Positions 10,601 to 18,485 of a DNA stretch of 64,000 nucleotides are shown here, piece by piece. The stretch lies in contig NZ_JADOTY010000001.1 in the NCBI RefSeq assembly GCF_015751785.1, positions 4,898,001 through 4,962,000 of the forward strand, written 5' to 3'. This stretch comes from Micromonospora vinacea (GTDB lineage: Bacteria; Actinomycetota; Actinomycetes; Mycobacteriales; Micromonosporaceae). Position 1 is the stretch's first letter. The number at the start of each line of letters is the position of its first letter. The notes beneath the pieces were generated by a model that was not told the DNA's origin, did not search any database, and saw only the letters and a list, made by a program, of their open reading frames with translations. Both the position numbers and the translations under genes were made by a program.

Positions 10601-13114
10601 GTGGCGCTCGTCGAGCCGCGCGATGACACCGAGCGGATGCTCGCCGGGATCTGGTCCGGCATCCTCGGTGTGGACGCCCTCGGCATCGACGACGACTTCT
10701 TCGACCTGGGCGGGCACTCGATGCTCGCGACCCAGGTGGTGGCGCGGATTCGCAAGGCCGAGCACGGCGGCCGGCCGGTCGGTGTGATGGACCTGTTCCA
10801 GCAGCGCACGATCCGCGATCTGGCCGCCTTCATGTCCGGCGGCGACGATGGCGACGAGCCGCGCCGGCTGCTCTACGAGCTGACCAAGCCGGCCCCGGCG
10901 GCGCGGCGGGTCATCACCTACGTCTGCGTGCCGTACGGCGGTGGCAGCGCGATCGTCTACCAGCCTCTCGCGGACGCGCTGCCAGCCGGGCACGCGCTCT
11001 GGTCCCTGGCCATCCCCGGGCACGATGTGGGGCTCACCGAGGCCGCGCTGCCGTTCGACGAGCTGACCACCCGCGTCGCCGAGGAGATCCTGGCGCGTGT
11101 CGAGGGCCCCCTCGCGCTGTACGGGCACTGCGGGGTAGGCAGTGCGATCGTCGCCGAGGTGGCCCGCAAGGTGGAGGCTGCCGGCAGGGAACTGACGGCC
11201 CTCTACATCGGTGCGATGTTCCCGTTCGCCCGCCCGAAGGGCCTGTTCGCGGCGGTGCGTACCCGGCTCGAGAAGTTGCGCAGCAACCGGCACTACGCGA
11301 GCTGGCTCAAGTCGATGGGGGTCGACACCAACGAGTTGGACCCGGAGCAGGCCGATCGGATCATCAGCAACATGCGGGCCGACTCCCGAGCCTCGGAGGA
11401 ATACTTCACCGACCTGCTCGACCGGCGTGCGGTGAAGCTGCGCGCCCCGATCATCTCGGTGGTCGGCTCGGAGGACCCGGTCACGGACTACCACACCGAG
11501 CGCTACGCCGAGTGGCAGTTCCTCAGCGACCGGCTGGGGCTGGTGGTGCTGGATCAAGCGGGGCACTTCTTCCTCAAGTATCGGGCGCAGGAGTTGGCCG
11601 AGATCGTCACCCAGGTGCATCCGGCGCTGGTCGACGGTGACGTGTCCGCGTTGACGACGCAGGCCCGCGGTGAGGACGCCGCGTGGGTGGTGGCCGACGC
11701 CCGGGGCGTCGACTCCGTCACCACCCCGGCGCAGCCGGCGGTCCAACCGAGCATGGCCCGGTTCGTGGCGGTGACCGTCGGGCAGTTGGTCTCCACCACG
11801 GGCTCGGCGCTGACCGCGTTCGCCCTGCCGATCTGGCTGTTCACCCGTACCGGCTCGGTAGCCAACCTGGGTCTGCTCTGGGCGCTGGCGCTGATCTGCG
11901 GGGTGCTGATGCTGCCGGTCGCCGGGGCGATCACCGACCGGGTCAGCCGGCGAAAGATCATGATGATCGCCAGTTGCAGCGCCGGCACGATCCAGCTGGT
12001 GCTCGCCGCGCTGCTCTGGACCGGCAACCTCGCGCTCTGGCACATCTACGTTCTGGTGGCGCTGAGTCAGGTGGCTGCGTCGTTCCAGCGCATCGCGTTC
12101 CAGTCGGCGGTGCCGCAACTGGTGCCCAAACGCTACCTGGGGCACGCGATGGGCATCACCCAACTCTCCAACGGCTTCGCCCTGCTGCTGATGCCGGTCT
12201 TCGCCGCGGGCCTGCTCGCCGCCATCGACCTCAAGGGCATCCTGCTGCTGGACGTGGCCAGCTACCTGGTCGCGGTGGTCACCCTGGCCGTGGTCCGCTT
12301 TCCCGACCTGCTCGGCTGGCGGCCCAAGGAGCGGCTGCTCGTGGCGATCGCCAACGGCCTGCGCTACTCGTGGCGACACCGCGGCTTCCGTCTGATGCTG
12401 GGATACTTCGCGTTGGGCAACATCTTCCTGGCCCCGGCGCTGGTGCTCGTCACCCCGCTGGTGCTCTCCTTCGGCAGCGCCACACAGGTGGCCCAGGTGG
12501 CCCTCGCCGAGGCGCTCGGGGCGGTCGCCGGTGGCGTACTCATGGCGCTGTGGGGCGGCCCTCGACACCGGCGCATGGTCGGTGTGCTGATCGGTAACCT
12601 CGGCACCGCGCTCGGCTGCGTCCTCGTCGGCTTGGACGCGTCGGTCGTGATGATCGGCGTCGGAGCGTTCTGGTTGGCCATGTCGATGACCACCGCGCAG
12701 TCCATCTACGCCACCATCGTCCAGGTCAAGGTGCCGCAGCGCTTCCATGGCCGCGTGTTCAGCCTCAACCAGACCATCTCCTGGTCGACACTGCCGATCG
12801 GTTTTGCGTTGCTCGCTCCGGCGGCCACCAGCCTGTTCGAACCGATGCTCGCCCCAGACGGGGTGCTCGCCGGGTCGGTGGGCGCGGTGATCGGAACTGG
12901 CGAGGGTCGGGGCATCGGCTTCGCGTACGTCTGCCTCGGTGCGGTGCTGATCCTGATCACCCTGGGCGGCGTCTCGATCCGGCTGCTGCGCCGCTTCGAC
13001 CTGGAGGTGCCGGACTCGCTGCCCGACGACCTGATCGGCGCCCAGGAGCGGGAACGTCGGCTCGCGGCCCGCGCCGCGCAGCGCGAGGAGGAGCAGGTGC
13101 CGGCAGGGGGCTGA
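7604..13114 (+). CDS. Terminal NRPS module C-A-PCP-TE fused to an MFS exporter, predicted Ser-specific
   Basis: One frame of 1836 residues. The condensation domain has an intact HHIVGDG (169-175). The adenylation domain (TSGSTG near 640, LYGPTE near 780) gives the code D-V-W-H-I-S-L-I-D-K by alignment to GrsA, a Ser-type code. The carrier has LGGHS (Ser1039). An alpha/beta-hydrolase thioesterase follows, with YGHCGVG placing Cys1176 where Ser is usual, Asp1291 in GSEDP and His1321 in QAGHFF. After a linker of about 45 residues, a full 12-helix-type MFS protein starts near 1384 and carries the motif-A-like GAITDRVSRRK. An in-frame ATG at 11753 could give a separate MFS product, but no ribosome site precedes it. 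Start overlaps the previous gene by 4 bp. Expected roles are adding Ser, releasing the product and exporting it. Confidence 0.94.
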   Translation: MTDVKDTARDPARQALIAQRLRRRSGGAPTARITPRPPDAEVPLSYAQERVWFMDQLAPGEAAYHIAVPLRVRGPLDVAALRRALADLTRRHESLRTRFPADPDGRPTVVLDDLVEVPLTVVDAADEVAAQELIDRAAAEPFDLANGPLLRALLIRLTAREHVLLLGQHHIVGDGWSVDVLLRDLISRYRDGELPSLPVQYGDFAVWEARELAAPGTRRHLDWWRDRLAGITPLELPLDLPRPATQTYRGDFVEFTVDRVTTEGLAALTRSYGGTLFMTLLAAYQVFLARHAGQDDFVVGASVAGRSAPELENVVGMFVNMLPLRAELAGEPSFIELLQRTRRAVLDGLEHAEVPFARVVHELGLPRDVSRSPVFQAMFVLQNYEMGRFAGVADDAGVGFEWQPMELRATRFDFELHAVETGDGLWGKLVFNTDLFTRDTVERMAHRLTTLLRTVVATPDLPVSALDLLAPAERELLAGWNDTAGDFPRQQTLHAPIEERAARTPDAVALRFAGRSTTYAELNTAANRVAHRLRAAGVGPETLVGVCAERSAELVAGLLGVLKAGGAYLPLDPEYPADRLAFMVTDAAAPVVLVQGHLRDVLPATDASVFVLDDESAWADQPANDPTPMGGPANLAYVIYTSGSTGRPKGVPNTHRGIVNRLDWMQRTYHLGADDAVLQKTPASFDVSVWEFFWPLREGARLVLADPGGHKDAGYLRDLLVTERVTTAHFVPSMLTVFLAEDGVEAATALRRVICSGEELPLAAARQFTARLPGCGLHNLYGPTEAAIDVSAWTCDPALLASLTSVPIGAPISNLRLHVLDAWGNPCPVGVAGELHIGGVGLARGYHRRAALTAERFVPDPFAAEPGARLYRTGDLARWRVAPGGQPGGVLEFLGRMDHQVKLRGLRIELGEIESALRAQPGVTEAVVLVREDTPGDKRLTGYVVGAAEHDALKVALKETLPEYMVPAAFVTVDVFPLTPNGKLDRRALPAPVVTRAGSVALVEPRDDTERMLAGIWSGILGVDALGIDDDFFDLGGHSMLATQVVARIRKAEHGGRPVGVMDLFQQRTIRDLAAFMSGGDDGDEPRRLLYELTKPAPAARRVITYVCVPYGGGSAIVYQPLADALPAGHALWSLAIPGHDVGLTEAALPFDELTTRVAEEILARVEGPLALYGHCGVGSAIVAEVARKVEAAGRELTALYIGAMFPFARPKGLFAAVRTRLEKLRSNRHYASWLKSMGVDTNELDPEQADRIISNMRADSRASEEYFTDLLDRRAVKLRAPIISVVGSEDPVTDYHTERYAEWQFLSDRLGLVVLDQAGHFFLKYRAQELAEIVTQVHPALVDGDVSALTTQARGEDAAWVVADARGVDSVTTPAQPAVQPSMARFVAVTVGQLVSTTGSALTAFALPIWLFTRTGSVANLGLLWALALICGVLMLPVAGAITDRVSRRKIMMIASCSAGTIQLVLAALLWTGNLALWHIYVLVALSQVAASFQRIAFQSAVPQLVPKRYLGHAMGITQLSNGFALLLMPVFAAGLLAAIDLKGILLLDVASYLVAVVTLAVVRFPDLLGWRPKERLLVAIANGLRYSWRHRGFRLMLGYFALGNIFLAPALVLVTPLVLSFGSATQVAQVALAEALGAVAGGVLMALWGGPRHRRMVGVLIGNLGTALGCVLVGLDASVVMIGVGAFWLAMSMTTAQSIYATIVQVKVPQRFHGRVFSLNQTISWSTLPIGFALLAPAATSLFEPMLAPDGVLAGSVGAVIGTGEGRGIGFAYVCLGAVLILITLGGVSIRLLRRFDLEVPDSLPDDLIGAQERERRLAARAAQREEEQVPAGG

Positions 13115-13311
13115 GTGGAACTTCTCACGGAGGCGGCGAGATGTCACAGCTCCGGGTTCAGCTCGGCCCCCGACTGTAGGTAGGTGAGTGCCGTCGGCGT
13201 CGCGACCTTCCACGGTTCGTCGCGCGACGGCGGATTCTGACCTGACCGCGGCCCGCCCCGGCTCGGTCCGACCCTGGCGCTTGTGTCGGGATTGTCCGGA
13301 CTGGCTGGGTT
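13115..13311. other. Gap between biosynthetic operon and FUSC gene
   Basis: About 200 bp with no complete gene and no clear hairpin terminator. On the minus strand, about 25 codons ending in a stop at 13142-13144 read like a protein C-terminus (see findings). It marks the right edge of the biosynthetic operon. Confidence 0.4.
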
Positions 13312-14547
13312 GTGGCATGGTACGAGTGCTCGGTGGATCCTGATGGTCGCCGCCAACCCGACGTCACCCGCCCACGGCGTGAGCGGGTGGCGGGACGGGT
13401 CAGGGCGTCCGCTGCCCGGGTTCGCGGTCGCGGTGGTCGGGCCGGGCGGCTGCGGCTCAGTCAGCTGGAAGTCGCACTGGTGATCTCGGTGCAGGCGGGC
13501 CTCGCCGCGGCGCTGGCCTGGGCGATCGGGCACAACGTGCTGGGTAACCCCGCGCCGATCTTCGCGCCGTCGGCGGCCGTGGGCACGATCGTCGCCGCGC
13601 TCGGTCAACGCGCCCATCGCACGATCGAACTGCTGGTCGGGGTCGGTCTCGGTATCGCCACCACCGACTTCCTGCTGTCCTTTCTGGGCACCGGGTTCTG
13701 GCAGACCGGGTTCGTCGTCGGGTGCGCGATCTTCGCCACGCTCGTGCTGTTCGGACGCAGCGGTGCCGCCGTCGGTCAGGCTGGTGGTACGGCGGTGCTG
13801 CTCGCCGCTCTCAGCCCCGCCCAGCAGGACCTCGAGTGGCCCCGGATCGTCGAGGCGATGGTCGGTGGCGTCGTGGGTCTGGTGGTGGTCGCGGTGCTGG
13901 TGCCGTTGAACCCGATGCGGATCCTCGACCGGGACGCCGCGCCGATCTACCAGTGCCTCGCCCGGCAACTGCGGGAGGTCTCCGCCGCGCTGCACACCGG
14001 GGATCAGCAGCGGGCGGTCCGCGCGTTGGACGCGCTGCGCGCCATGGGCCCCGACCTCGAACGGATGCACCAGGCGCTGAGCGGCGCCGAGGAGGTGGTG
14101 AGCCTCGCGCCCGCCCGATGGCTGCGCCGTCAGGATGTGGAGCGATTCGCGCGTGCCAGCCAACACGTGGAACGCGTCATCGAACACAGCCGGGGAGTGG
14201 CCCGCCGGTCGGCGTTGGCGATGCAGTACAACGAGCCGATCCCCGCGGACCTGCCGGTCAGCGTCGGAAGGCTCGCCGACGCGGTCGAGCTGCTGCGCCG
14301 GGAGCACCGCGCCGGCCGGCCGACCGAGCGCACCCACCAGGCCGTACGCGACGCCGTCTACCAGGCCGGCCGCGCCCGGGCGCGGGGCGTGGACGAGTTC
14401 GGCGATGCGGTGGTGACCCAGCTGCGCACCGCCGCCAGCGACCTCCTGCGCGCCACCGGATGCGATCCGAGCACCGCCAACCAGGTGGTGCGGGAGGCCG
14501 AGCAGCGCGGCGAGGGATCCCTCGGATCGGGTGGCGCATCCTCCTGA
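13312..14547 (+). CDS. FUSC-family-like integral membrane protein
   Basis: The protein is up to 411 residues. After a basic N-terminal stretch of about 55 residues come roughly six hydrophobic helices (about 60-205), including NPAPIFAPSAAVGTIVAA. A long, helical, charged cytoplasmic region fills the C-terminal half. This resembles FUSC/aromatic-acid exporter-like proteins of actinomycetes. The start is uncertain: GTG 13312 gives the longest form, but translation may begin later because the first ~55 residues are low-complexity Arg/Ala. It follows the biosynthetic operon on the same strand, but the ~200-bp gap argues for its own promoter. A role in product export or resistance is possible but unproven. 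Confidence 0.75.
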   Translation: MAWYECSVDPDGRRQPDVTRPRRERVAGRVRASAARVRGRGGRAGRLRLSQLEVALVISVQAGLAAALAWAIGHNVLGNPAPIFAPSAAVGTIVAALGQRAHRTIELLVGVGLGIATTDFLLSFLGTGFWQTGFVVGCAIFATLVLFGRSGAAVGQAGGTAVLLAALSPAQQDLEWPRIVEAMVGGVVGLVVVAVLVPLNPMRILDRDAAPIYQCLARQLREVSAALHTGDQQRAVRALDALRAMGPDLERMHQALSGAEEVVSLAPARWLRRQDVERFARASQHVERVIEHSRGVARRSALAMQYNEPIPADLPVSVGRLADAVELLRREHRAGRPTERTHQAVRDAVYQAGRARARGVDEFGDAVVTQLRTAASDLLRATGCDPSTANQVVREAEQRGEGSLGSGGASS

Positions 14548-14571
14548 GGACCTGCCCGGGCCGGCCGGGTG

Positions 14572-15510
14572 TCAGCCCAGCAGAGCCTCGGTGACGTCGG
14601 ACCGGTTGAGTGCCGCCACGCACCAGGCGAAGTGGCCGTCCTGACCCGTCGGGTCGTAGGCGTTCGCCGTGATCAGCGAATAGGCGGCCCGGTAGACGAG
14701 CAGCGCCGCGCGGTCAGCGCGCAACCGCGCCTCGAACCGGTCGAGGAGGTCGCGTTCGACGTGCGCCGCCTCCGGCCCGTACATGTCGAAGATGGCGGCG
14801 GTGACCGCCGCGTCGAACGCCGGGTCACCCTCGGTGGTGAGGAAGCCCCAGTCCAGCACCGCGCTGGGTCGGCCCGAGGCCTCGACCAGGATGTTCCCCG
14901 GGACCAGGTCACCGTGCAGTACCGCACGCCGGCCACTGTCGACCTCGACGAGGCGGCTGGACAGTGCCGCGGCTTTCCGCTCGAAGTCGACGACGGCTCC
15001 GCTCAGCACCTGTCGGAAACGCGCGCCCCGGCGCTCGGCGAGGCGTGCGAGGGCGACCGCGAAGCCCTCCCCGGCGCTGAACAGCGGGGAGTCCTCGCCC
15101 AGGACGGTCATCTCCCGGGCCGCCTGGAGACCACCGCCGGTCGCGAGCGCGGCGACGATGTCGACGACGATGGCGTACGCGTCCTCGCGGGACACCGCGC
15201 CGGCGGCGAGCGCGGCGGCCAGTGTCGTTCCGGTCAGCCTCCGCTCGATGGTGACGACTCGACCTCCCACCGATTCCACCTGCGTGATCCGCGGCACCTG
15301 GAACGTCAGCGGCTTCGCGGCCAGGGCGTCGTAGAACGCCGCCGCCCGGCGGGACGACTCGACCGACCCGGCGAACCAGATCTTTGCCACCCGAGAGTCG
15401 TCTACCTCGTAGACCGCGCCCTCCATGCCCTCGCCCAGCAGCTTCGGGGCGGCCGTGCCGATCCACTGCCGGAGCACCCCGGCCGCCTGGTCCTCCGCGA
15501 GGTAACTCAT
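14572..15510 (-). CDS. APH/choline-kinase-like phosphotransferase
   Basis: This 312-residue protein has the aminoglycoside-phosphotransferase fold. It shows LGEGMEGAVYEV as the nucleotide loop near the N-terminus, VAKIW with the ATP-binding Lys, the catalytic loop HGDLVPGN near residue 200, and LDWGF in place of DFG. The substrate cannot be told; many such proteins phosphorylate small metabolites rather than antibiotics. The ATG overlaps the stop of the upstream serpin-like gene by 4 bp and is preceded by GAGGAGGTG, so it is the last gene of a NUDIX-serpin-phosphotransferase operon. Confidence 0.88.
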   Translation of the reverse strand: MSYLAEDQAAGVLRQWIGTAAPKLLGEGMEGAVYEVDDSRVAKIWFAGSVESSRRAAAFYDALAAKPLTFQVPRITQVESVGGRVVTIERRLTGTTLAAALAAGAVSREDAYAIVVDIVAALATGGGLQAAREMTVLGEDSPLFSAGEGFAVALARLAERRGARFRQVLSGAVVDFERKAAALSSRLVEVDSGRRAVLHGDLVPGNILVEASGRPSAVLDWGFLTTEGDPAFDAAVTAAIFDMYGPEAAHVERDLLDRFEARLRADRAALLVYRAAYSLITANAYDPTGQDGHFAWCVAALNRSDVTEALLG

Positions 15511-16742
15511 GCCTCGGGCACCTCCTCGGGCTCGGCGACCCAGGCGGAGAAGACCGGCAACCCGTGCCACGGGCCGGTGACGCCGTCGGCCCGGGCGTCG
15601 GTGGCGACCGCCACCACGGCGTACGGGTGGCCGAAGCGCAGCTCGGCGGTGCGGGCCACACCCTCCGGGGGCAGGCTGGTCAGCCCGAACATGCCGGTCA
15701 CCGCCGCCGCCTCGAAGCCGTACCTGTCGAACCGGGCCACCGCCGTCTGCCGTGCCTCGAAGTGCTCCACCGGCAACGCCATCGCCGTCGCCAGTGTGGC
15801 CGCCACGGCCGGGAAGCCGAGCGCCGGGGCGGTCAGGTCGTGGTCGCTCCGGGCCGACCAGCAGGGGAGGACGGCGGTGTGCCGCTCCTCGCGGCCGTCG
15901 CGAGCCCGCGTGCGTACCCGCTCCTCGGTGAGCGTCCACAGCGGAGTCTCGCCGAGCGGCAGGTCGAACAGTGAGCGGCTGCCCGCCGGTTGCGCGCCGT
16001 CGGCCGCGCCGGCGCTGAGGTCGTACGCGACGGCCAGCACCTCGGCCGGTGGCACCTGCGGCGAGGCGGCCACCGAGAGGACCACCAGGCCCGCGCCGTC
16101 GGTCTTCTGGGCCGGTGCGGCGTGCACGATCACGTCACCGGCCCTCGCGGTGGACACGATGGCGCACCGGTGGCTGTGGCTCGGACTGCGCAGCGCCCGC
16201 CGTAGCTCGCCGGCCCACGGGCTGTCAGCGCCGAGCGCGCGTGCGTCGGCGACGTCGAACGGGTTCGCCCAGGACACCCGGGTGGCCAACGCGCTGGCCA
16301 GGGCGAAGACCACGTTCGGGCTGACCTTCAGGGGGAACGTGTCGATCAGGCCGAGGGTGTGCTCGCGCGCCCAGGCGTCCAACCCGGCCCGGTTTGGTAG
16401 CACGCCGACCTCGGTCGTGCGGGGCAGCGCGGCCCGCCACGCCGCCGGCCCGTCGTCGCCCAGCCCTGACCGGTGCCAGAGCGCGGTGGCGGACCCGACC
16501 AACGGGTGCGGCGCGTCCAACAGCGTTCGGGCGACCTCGGCCGCGCTCGGCAGGTCGGTGCCCAAGGCGCGGGCCAGCTCCGCGGCTGCTCCCTGGGCGG
16601 CGGCCGGCCCGGTCGCCCCTGTGGCACCGACCGCGAGCAGCAGCCAGGCACCGAGCGGGGAGGCGACGTGGTGCCGGTCGCCGGCCGTGGCGTGCAGCCG
16701 CGCGGCGTACGCGGACAGCGGCTCGCGCAGATCGGTCGTCAT
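15507..16742 (-). CDS. Serpin-like protein
   Basis: This 411-residue protein shows serpin landmarks. An early VASPLGAWLLLAV resembles the NxxxSPLS helix. SPNVVFALASALATRVSW corresponds to the shutter strand. Near the C-terminus, FEAAAVTGM resembles the reactive-loop hinge and is followed by FGHPYAVVAV and the final strands. No signal peptide is visible, so it probably acts in the cytoplasm. The hinge departs from the inhibitory consensus, so protease inhibition is not assured. ATG 16742 was chosen over GTG 16778, which would overlap the NUDIX gene by 10 bp. It lies between NUDIX and phosphotransferase genes and ends in an ATGA overlap with the latter. Confidence 0.75.
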   Translation of the reverse strand: MTTDLREPLSAYAARLHATAGDRHHVASPLGAWLLLAVGATGATGPAAAQGAAAELARALGTDLPSAAEVARTLLDAPHPLVGSATALWHRSGLGDDGPAAWRAALPRTTEVGVLPNRAGLDAWAREHTLGLIDTFPLKVSPNVVFALASALATRVSWANPFDVADARALGADSPWAGELRRALRSPSHSHRCAIVSTARAGDVIVHAAPAQKTDGAGLVVLSVAASPQVPPAEVLAVAYDLSAGAADGAQPAGSRSLFDLPLGETPLWTLTEERVRTRARDGREERHTAVLPCWSARSDHDLTAPALGFPAVAATLATAMALPVEHFEARQTAVARFDRYGFEAAAVTGMFGLTSLPPEGVARTAELRFGHPYAVVAVATDARADGVTGPWHGLPVFSAWVAEPEEVPEA

Positions 16743-16768
16743 GCCCCCACTCTGCCCGTTGGTCTGGC

Positions 16769-17284
16769 TCACGACCACAGCTCGAACGGCTCGTCGATCT
16801 CTTCACCGGCGAGGAAGGGGATGATCAGCCTCGGAAGTTGCCCGGGGTAGAACCTGTCCCGGCTGGCCACCACCTCCGGCAGCGGCCACCAGCGGAAGCT
16901 GAAATAGTCCTCCAGTTCGTAGTCGAGCCGGTGTGCCTCGTCCACGTCCGGGCCGGGGCCGGCCAGTCGTACCGCGACGACGACCTCGTCCTGGACGTGC
17001 CGCAGCTGGCGGTGCAGGAAGCTCGCCCGCCGCCGCCACACCGGCGCGCCCACCTGGTCGGCGGTGATCACGATGCCGGTCTCCTCCCGCAGCTCCCGCA
17101 CGGCCGTGTCGCGATAGGTCTCACCGGGATCCATGCCACCGCCCGGCAGCTCCCACCAGGTGCCCAGCCGGGCATGGTCCGGGTCCTGGGTGTGGAACAG
17201 CAACACCCGGTCGGTGCCGTCGGTGACCACCACCCGCACCGCGCGTCGCTCCAGGATCGGCAGGTCGCGGGGCAGCTCGTTCAT
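16769..17284 (-). CDS. NUDIX hydrolase
   Basis: The protein is 171 residues with a complete Nudix box (GX5EX7REUXEEXGU) running from GGGMDPGE to RELREETGIV around residues 49-71. The box provides the Glu residues that bind Mg2+ for cleavage of nucleoside-diphosphate-X substrates. Specific substrate unknown. It is the first gene of a minus-strand operon with the serpin-like and phosphotransferase genes. It starts about 50 bp from the divergent PemK/MazF-family gene, so the two promoters share a short intergenic region. Confidence 0.92.
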   Translation of the reverse strand: MNELPRDLPILERRAVRVVVTDGTDRVLLFHTQDPDHARLGTWWELPGGGMDPGETYRDTAVRELREETGIVITADQVGAPVWRRRASFLHRQLRHVQDEVVVAVRLAGPGPDVDEAHRLDYELEDYFSFRWWPLPEVVASRDRFYPGQLPRLIIPFLAGEEIDEPFELWS

Positions 17285-17334
17285 CGGGCCAGTCTGTCGT
17301 ACGGCCTGCTTCGGCGGCGGGTAGGCTGCCCGCC

Positions 17335-17826
17335 GTGGCTGGTCTGTTGAGGAATGTCGCGGCGCGTATCTCTCGGGTCGGTGCGGTGATCCCGTCGCCC
17401 CGGCGTACCGGGCCGGCGCCCGCGCAGGTGGCCCGCCGTCGTCAGGTGAGCGCGTTGCAGCGTCGGGAGCTGACCTACGCTCCGGAGCGCGACGGTCAGG
17501 CCGACCCGGGCGAGATCGTCTGGACGTGGGTGCCGTACGAGGACGACCCCCGCCAGGGCAAGGACCGGCCGGTGCTTGTCGTCGGGCGGCACAGCCGGAC
17601 CCTGTTCGGGCTGATGCTGTCCAGTCAGAGCGAGCGGGACGGGCAGCGGCACTGGTTCGCGCTCGGGCCGGGTGAGTGGGACCGCGACAACCGGCCGAGC
17701 TGGGTCCGGCTGGACCGGGTGCTCACCATGCGCGAGGACAGCATCCGCCGGGAGGGTGCCGTGTTGGATCGGCCCCGGTTCGACCGGGTCGGGCAGGCGT
17801 TGCGCGCCGGCTACGGCTGGCGCTGA
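17335..17826 (+). CDS. PemK/MazF-family protein
   Basis: This 163-residue protein has a basic N-terminal extension of about 55 residues, then the MazF-like core: DPGEIVWTWVPYEDD, GKDRPVLVVGR and a conserved C-terminal half with WVRLDRVL. MazF/PemK toxins are ribosome-independent endoribonucleases. The start is GTG 17335. No antitoxin-like small gene lies on either side; the left neighbour is a divergent NUDIX gene and the right one is convergent. It may therefore be a solitary, longer member of the family with a housekeeping role. Toxicity is not shown by the sequence. Confidence 0.82.
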   Translation: MAGLLRNVAARISRVGAVIPSPRRTGPAPAQVARRRQVSALQRRELTYAPERDGQADPGEIVWTWVPYEDDPRQGKDRPVLVVGRHSRTLFGLMLSSQSERDGQRHWFALGPGEWDRDNRPSWVRLDRVLTMREDSIRREGAVLDRPRFDRVGQALRAGYGWR

Positions 17827-17834
17827 CCGCCGCC

Positions 17835-17860
17835 GGGCTGCCCCAGCGGTGGGGCAGCCC
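17835..17860. terminator. 10-bp hairpin after the PemK/MazF-family gene
   Basis: GGGCTGCCCC and GGGGCAGCCC form a perfect 10-bp stem with a 6-nt loop, 8 bp after the stop. There is no T-tract, which is common for actinomycete terminators. It sits between convergent genes and could serve both. Confidence 0.7.
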
Positions 17861-17886
17861 TACGGTGAGGCGACTGGCGGTCAGGG

Positions 17887-18340
17887 TCACTCAGTGCTCG
17901 GGCCGACCGCGGCACCCTTCGCGTCCGGCGGCGGGTACGGCTGGTCGGCGAGGAGCCGGGCCAGGTGTGCGGTGTTGAGCGCCAGGGCCTTCGTGGTGCG
18001 GCCGGTGGTGTCGGGCTTGGGTCCGGCGTCGCGGTAGTCCACAGTCTGCAGTGCCTCGCCGACCCAGTAGGTCGCGGCGGCTGCGGCGATGGTGAACCCG
18101 ACCTCGTTGAGTGCCTGCTGCACCTGGCCGATGGTGTGGTGGGCGCCGTCCTCGTTGCCGACCACCGCGACACCGGCGACCTTGCCGTAGGTGAGGAGCC
18201 GGCCCTCGGCGTCGGTCTCGGAGAGTTCGGCGTCGAGGCGTTCGAGGACCATCTTGCAGACGCTGGAGGGCTGACCGAGCCAGATCGGCGTGGCGATGAT
18301 CAGCACCTGCGCTGCCATCAGCTTGGCGCGGATCGCTGGC
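17887..18340 (-). pseudogene. 5'-truncated flavodoxin-family NAD(P)H oxidoreductase
   Basis: The readable protein (143 residues from ATG 18318) has the flavodoxin-family segment ATPIWLGQPSSVCKMVLERL, then GKVAGVAVVGNEDGAHH and a typical C-terminus. Family members usually carry about 70 more residues that include the phosphate-binding loop of the FMN site. Just upstream the frame still reads PAIRAKLMAAQVL, the expected family sequence, then becomes unrelated basic residues without a start. The N-terminal third has therefore been lost, probably by a deletion with its breakpoint near 18340. It is unlikely to bind flavin normally. Confidence 0.72.
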
Positions 18341-18485
18341 CGAGGGCGCGGATTGTCGCCACGTCGATTCCTCTCGGCGGTCGTATTCGGCTACCGGTTT
18401 CCCATACCCGCAAATGCCGGCTCAGAACGGCGCGCGACCGGCAAAATCGCTGGGCCGGTGGCCGGAGCGCTGGCATGGTGTCCGC

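Noticed and set aside
11753..13114. A separate MFS gene starting at ATG 11753
   Set aside because: No ribosome-binding site or stop precedes it and the frame is continuous with the TE, so a fusion is the simpler reading; the alternative is noted in the feature.
10106..13318. A 1070-codon minus-strand ORF, and others of similar size such as 4125-7193
   Set aside because: They run antisense to NRPS genes with clear motifs and have Arg/Gln/Gly-rich low-complexity translations, typical of open antisense frames in high-GC DNA.
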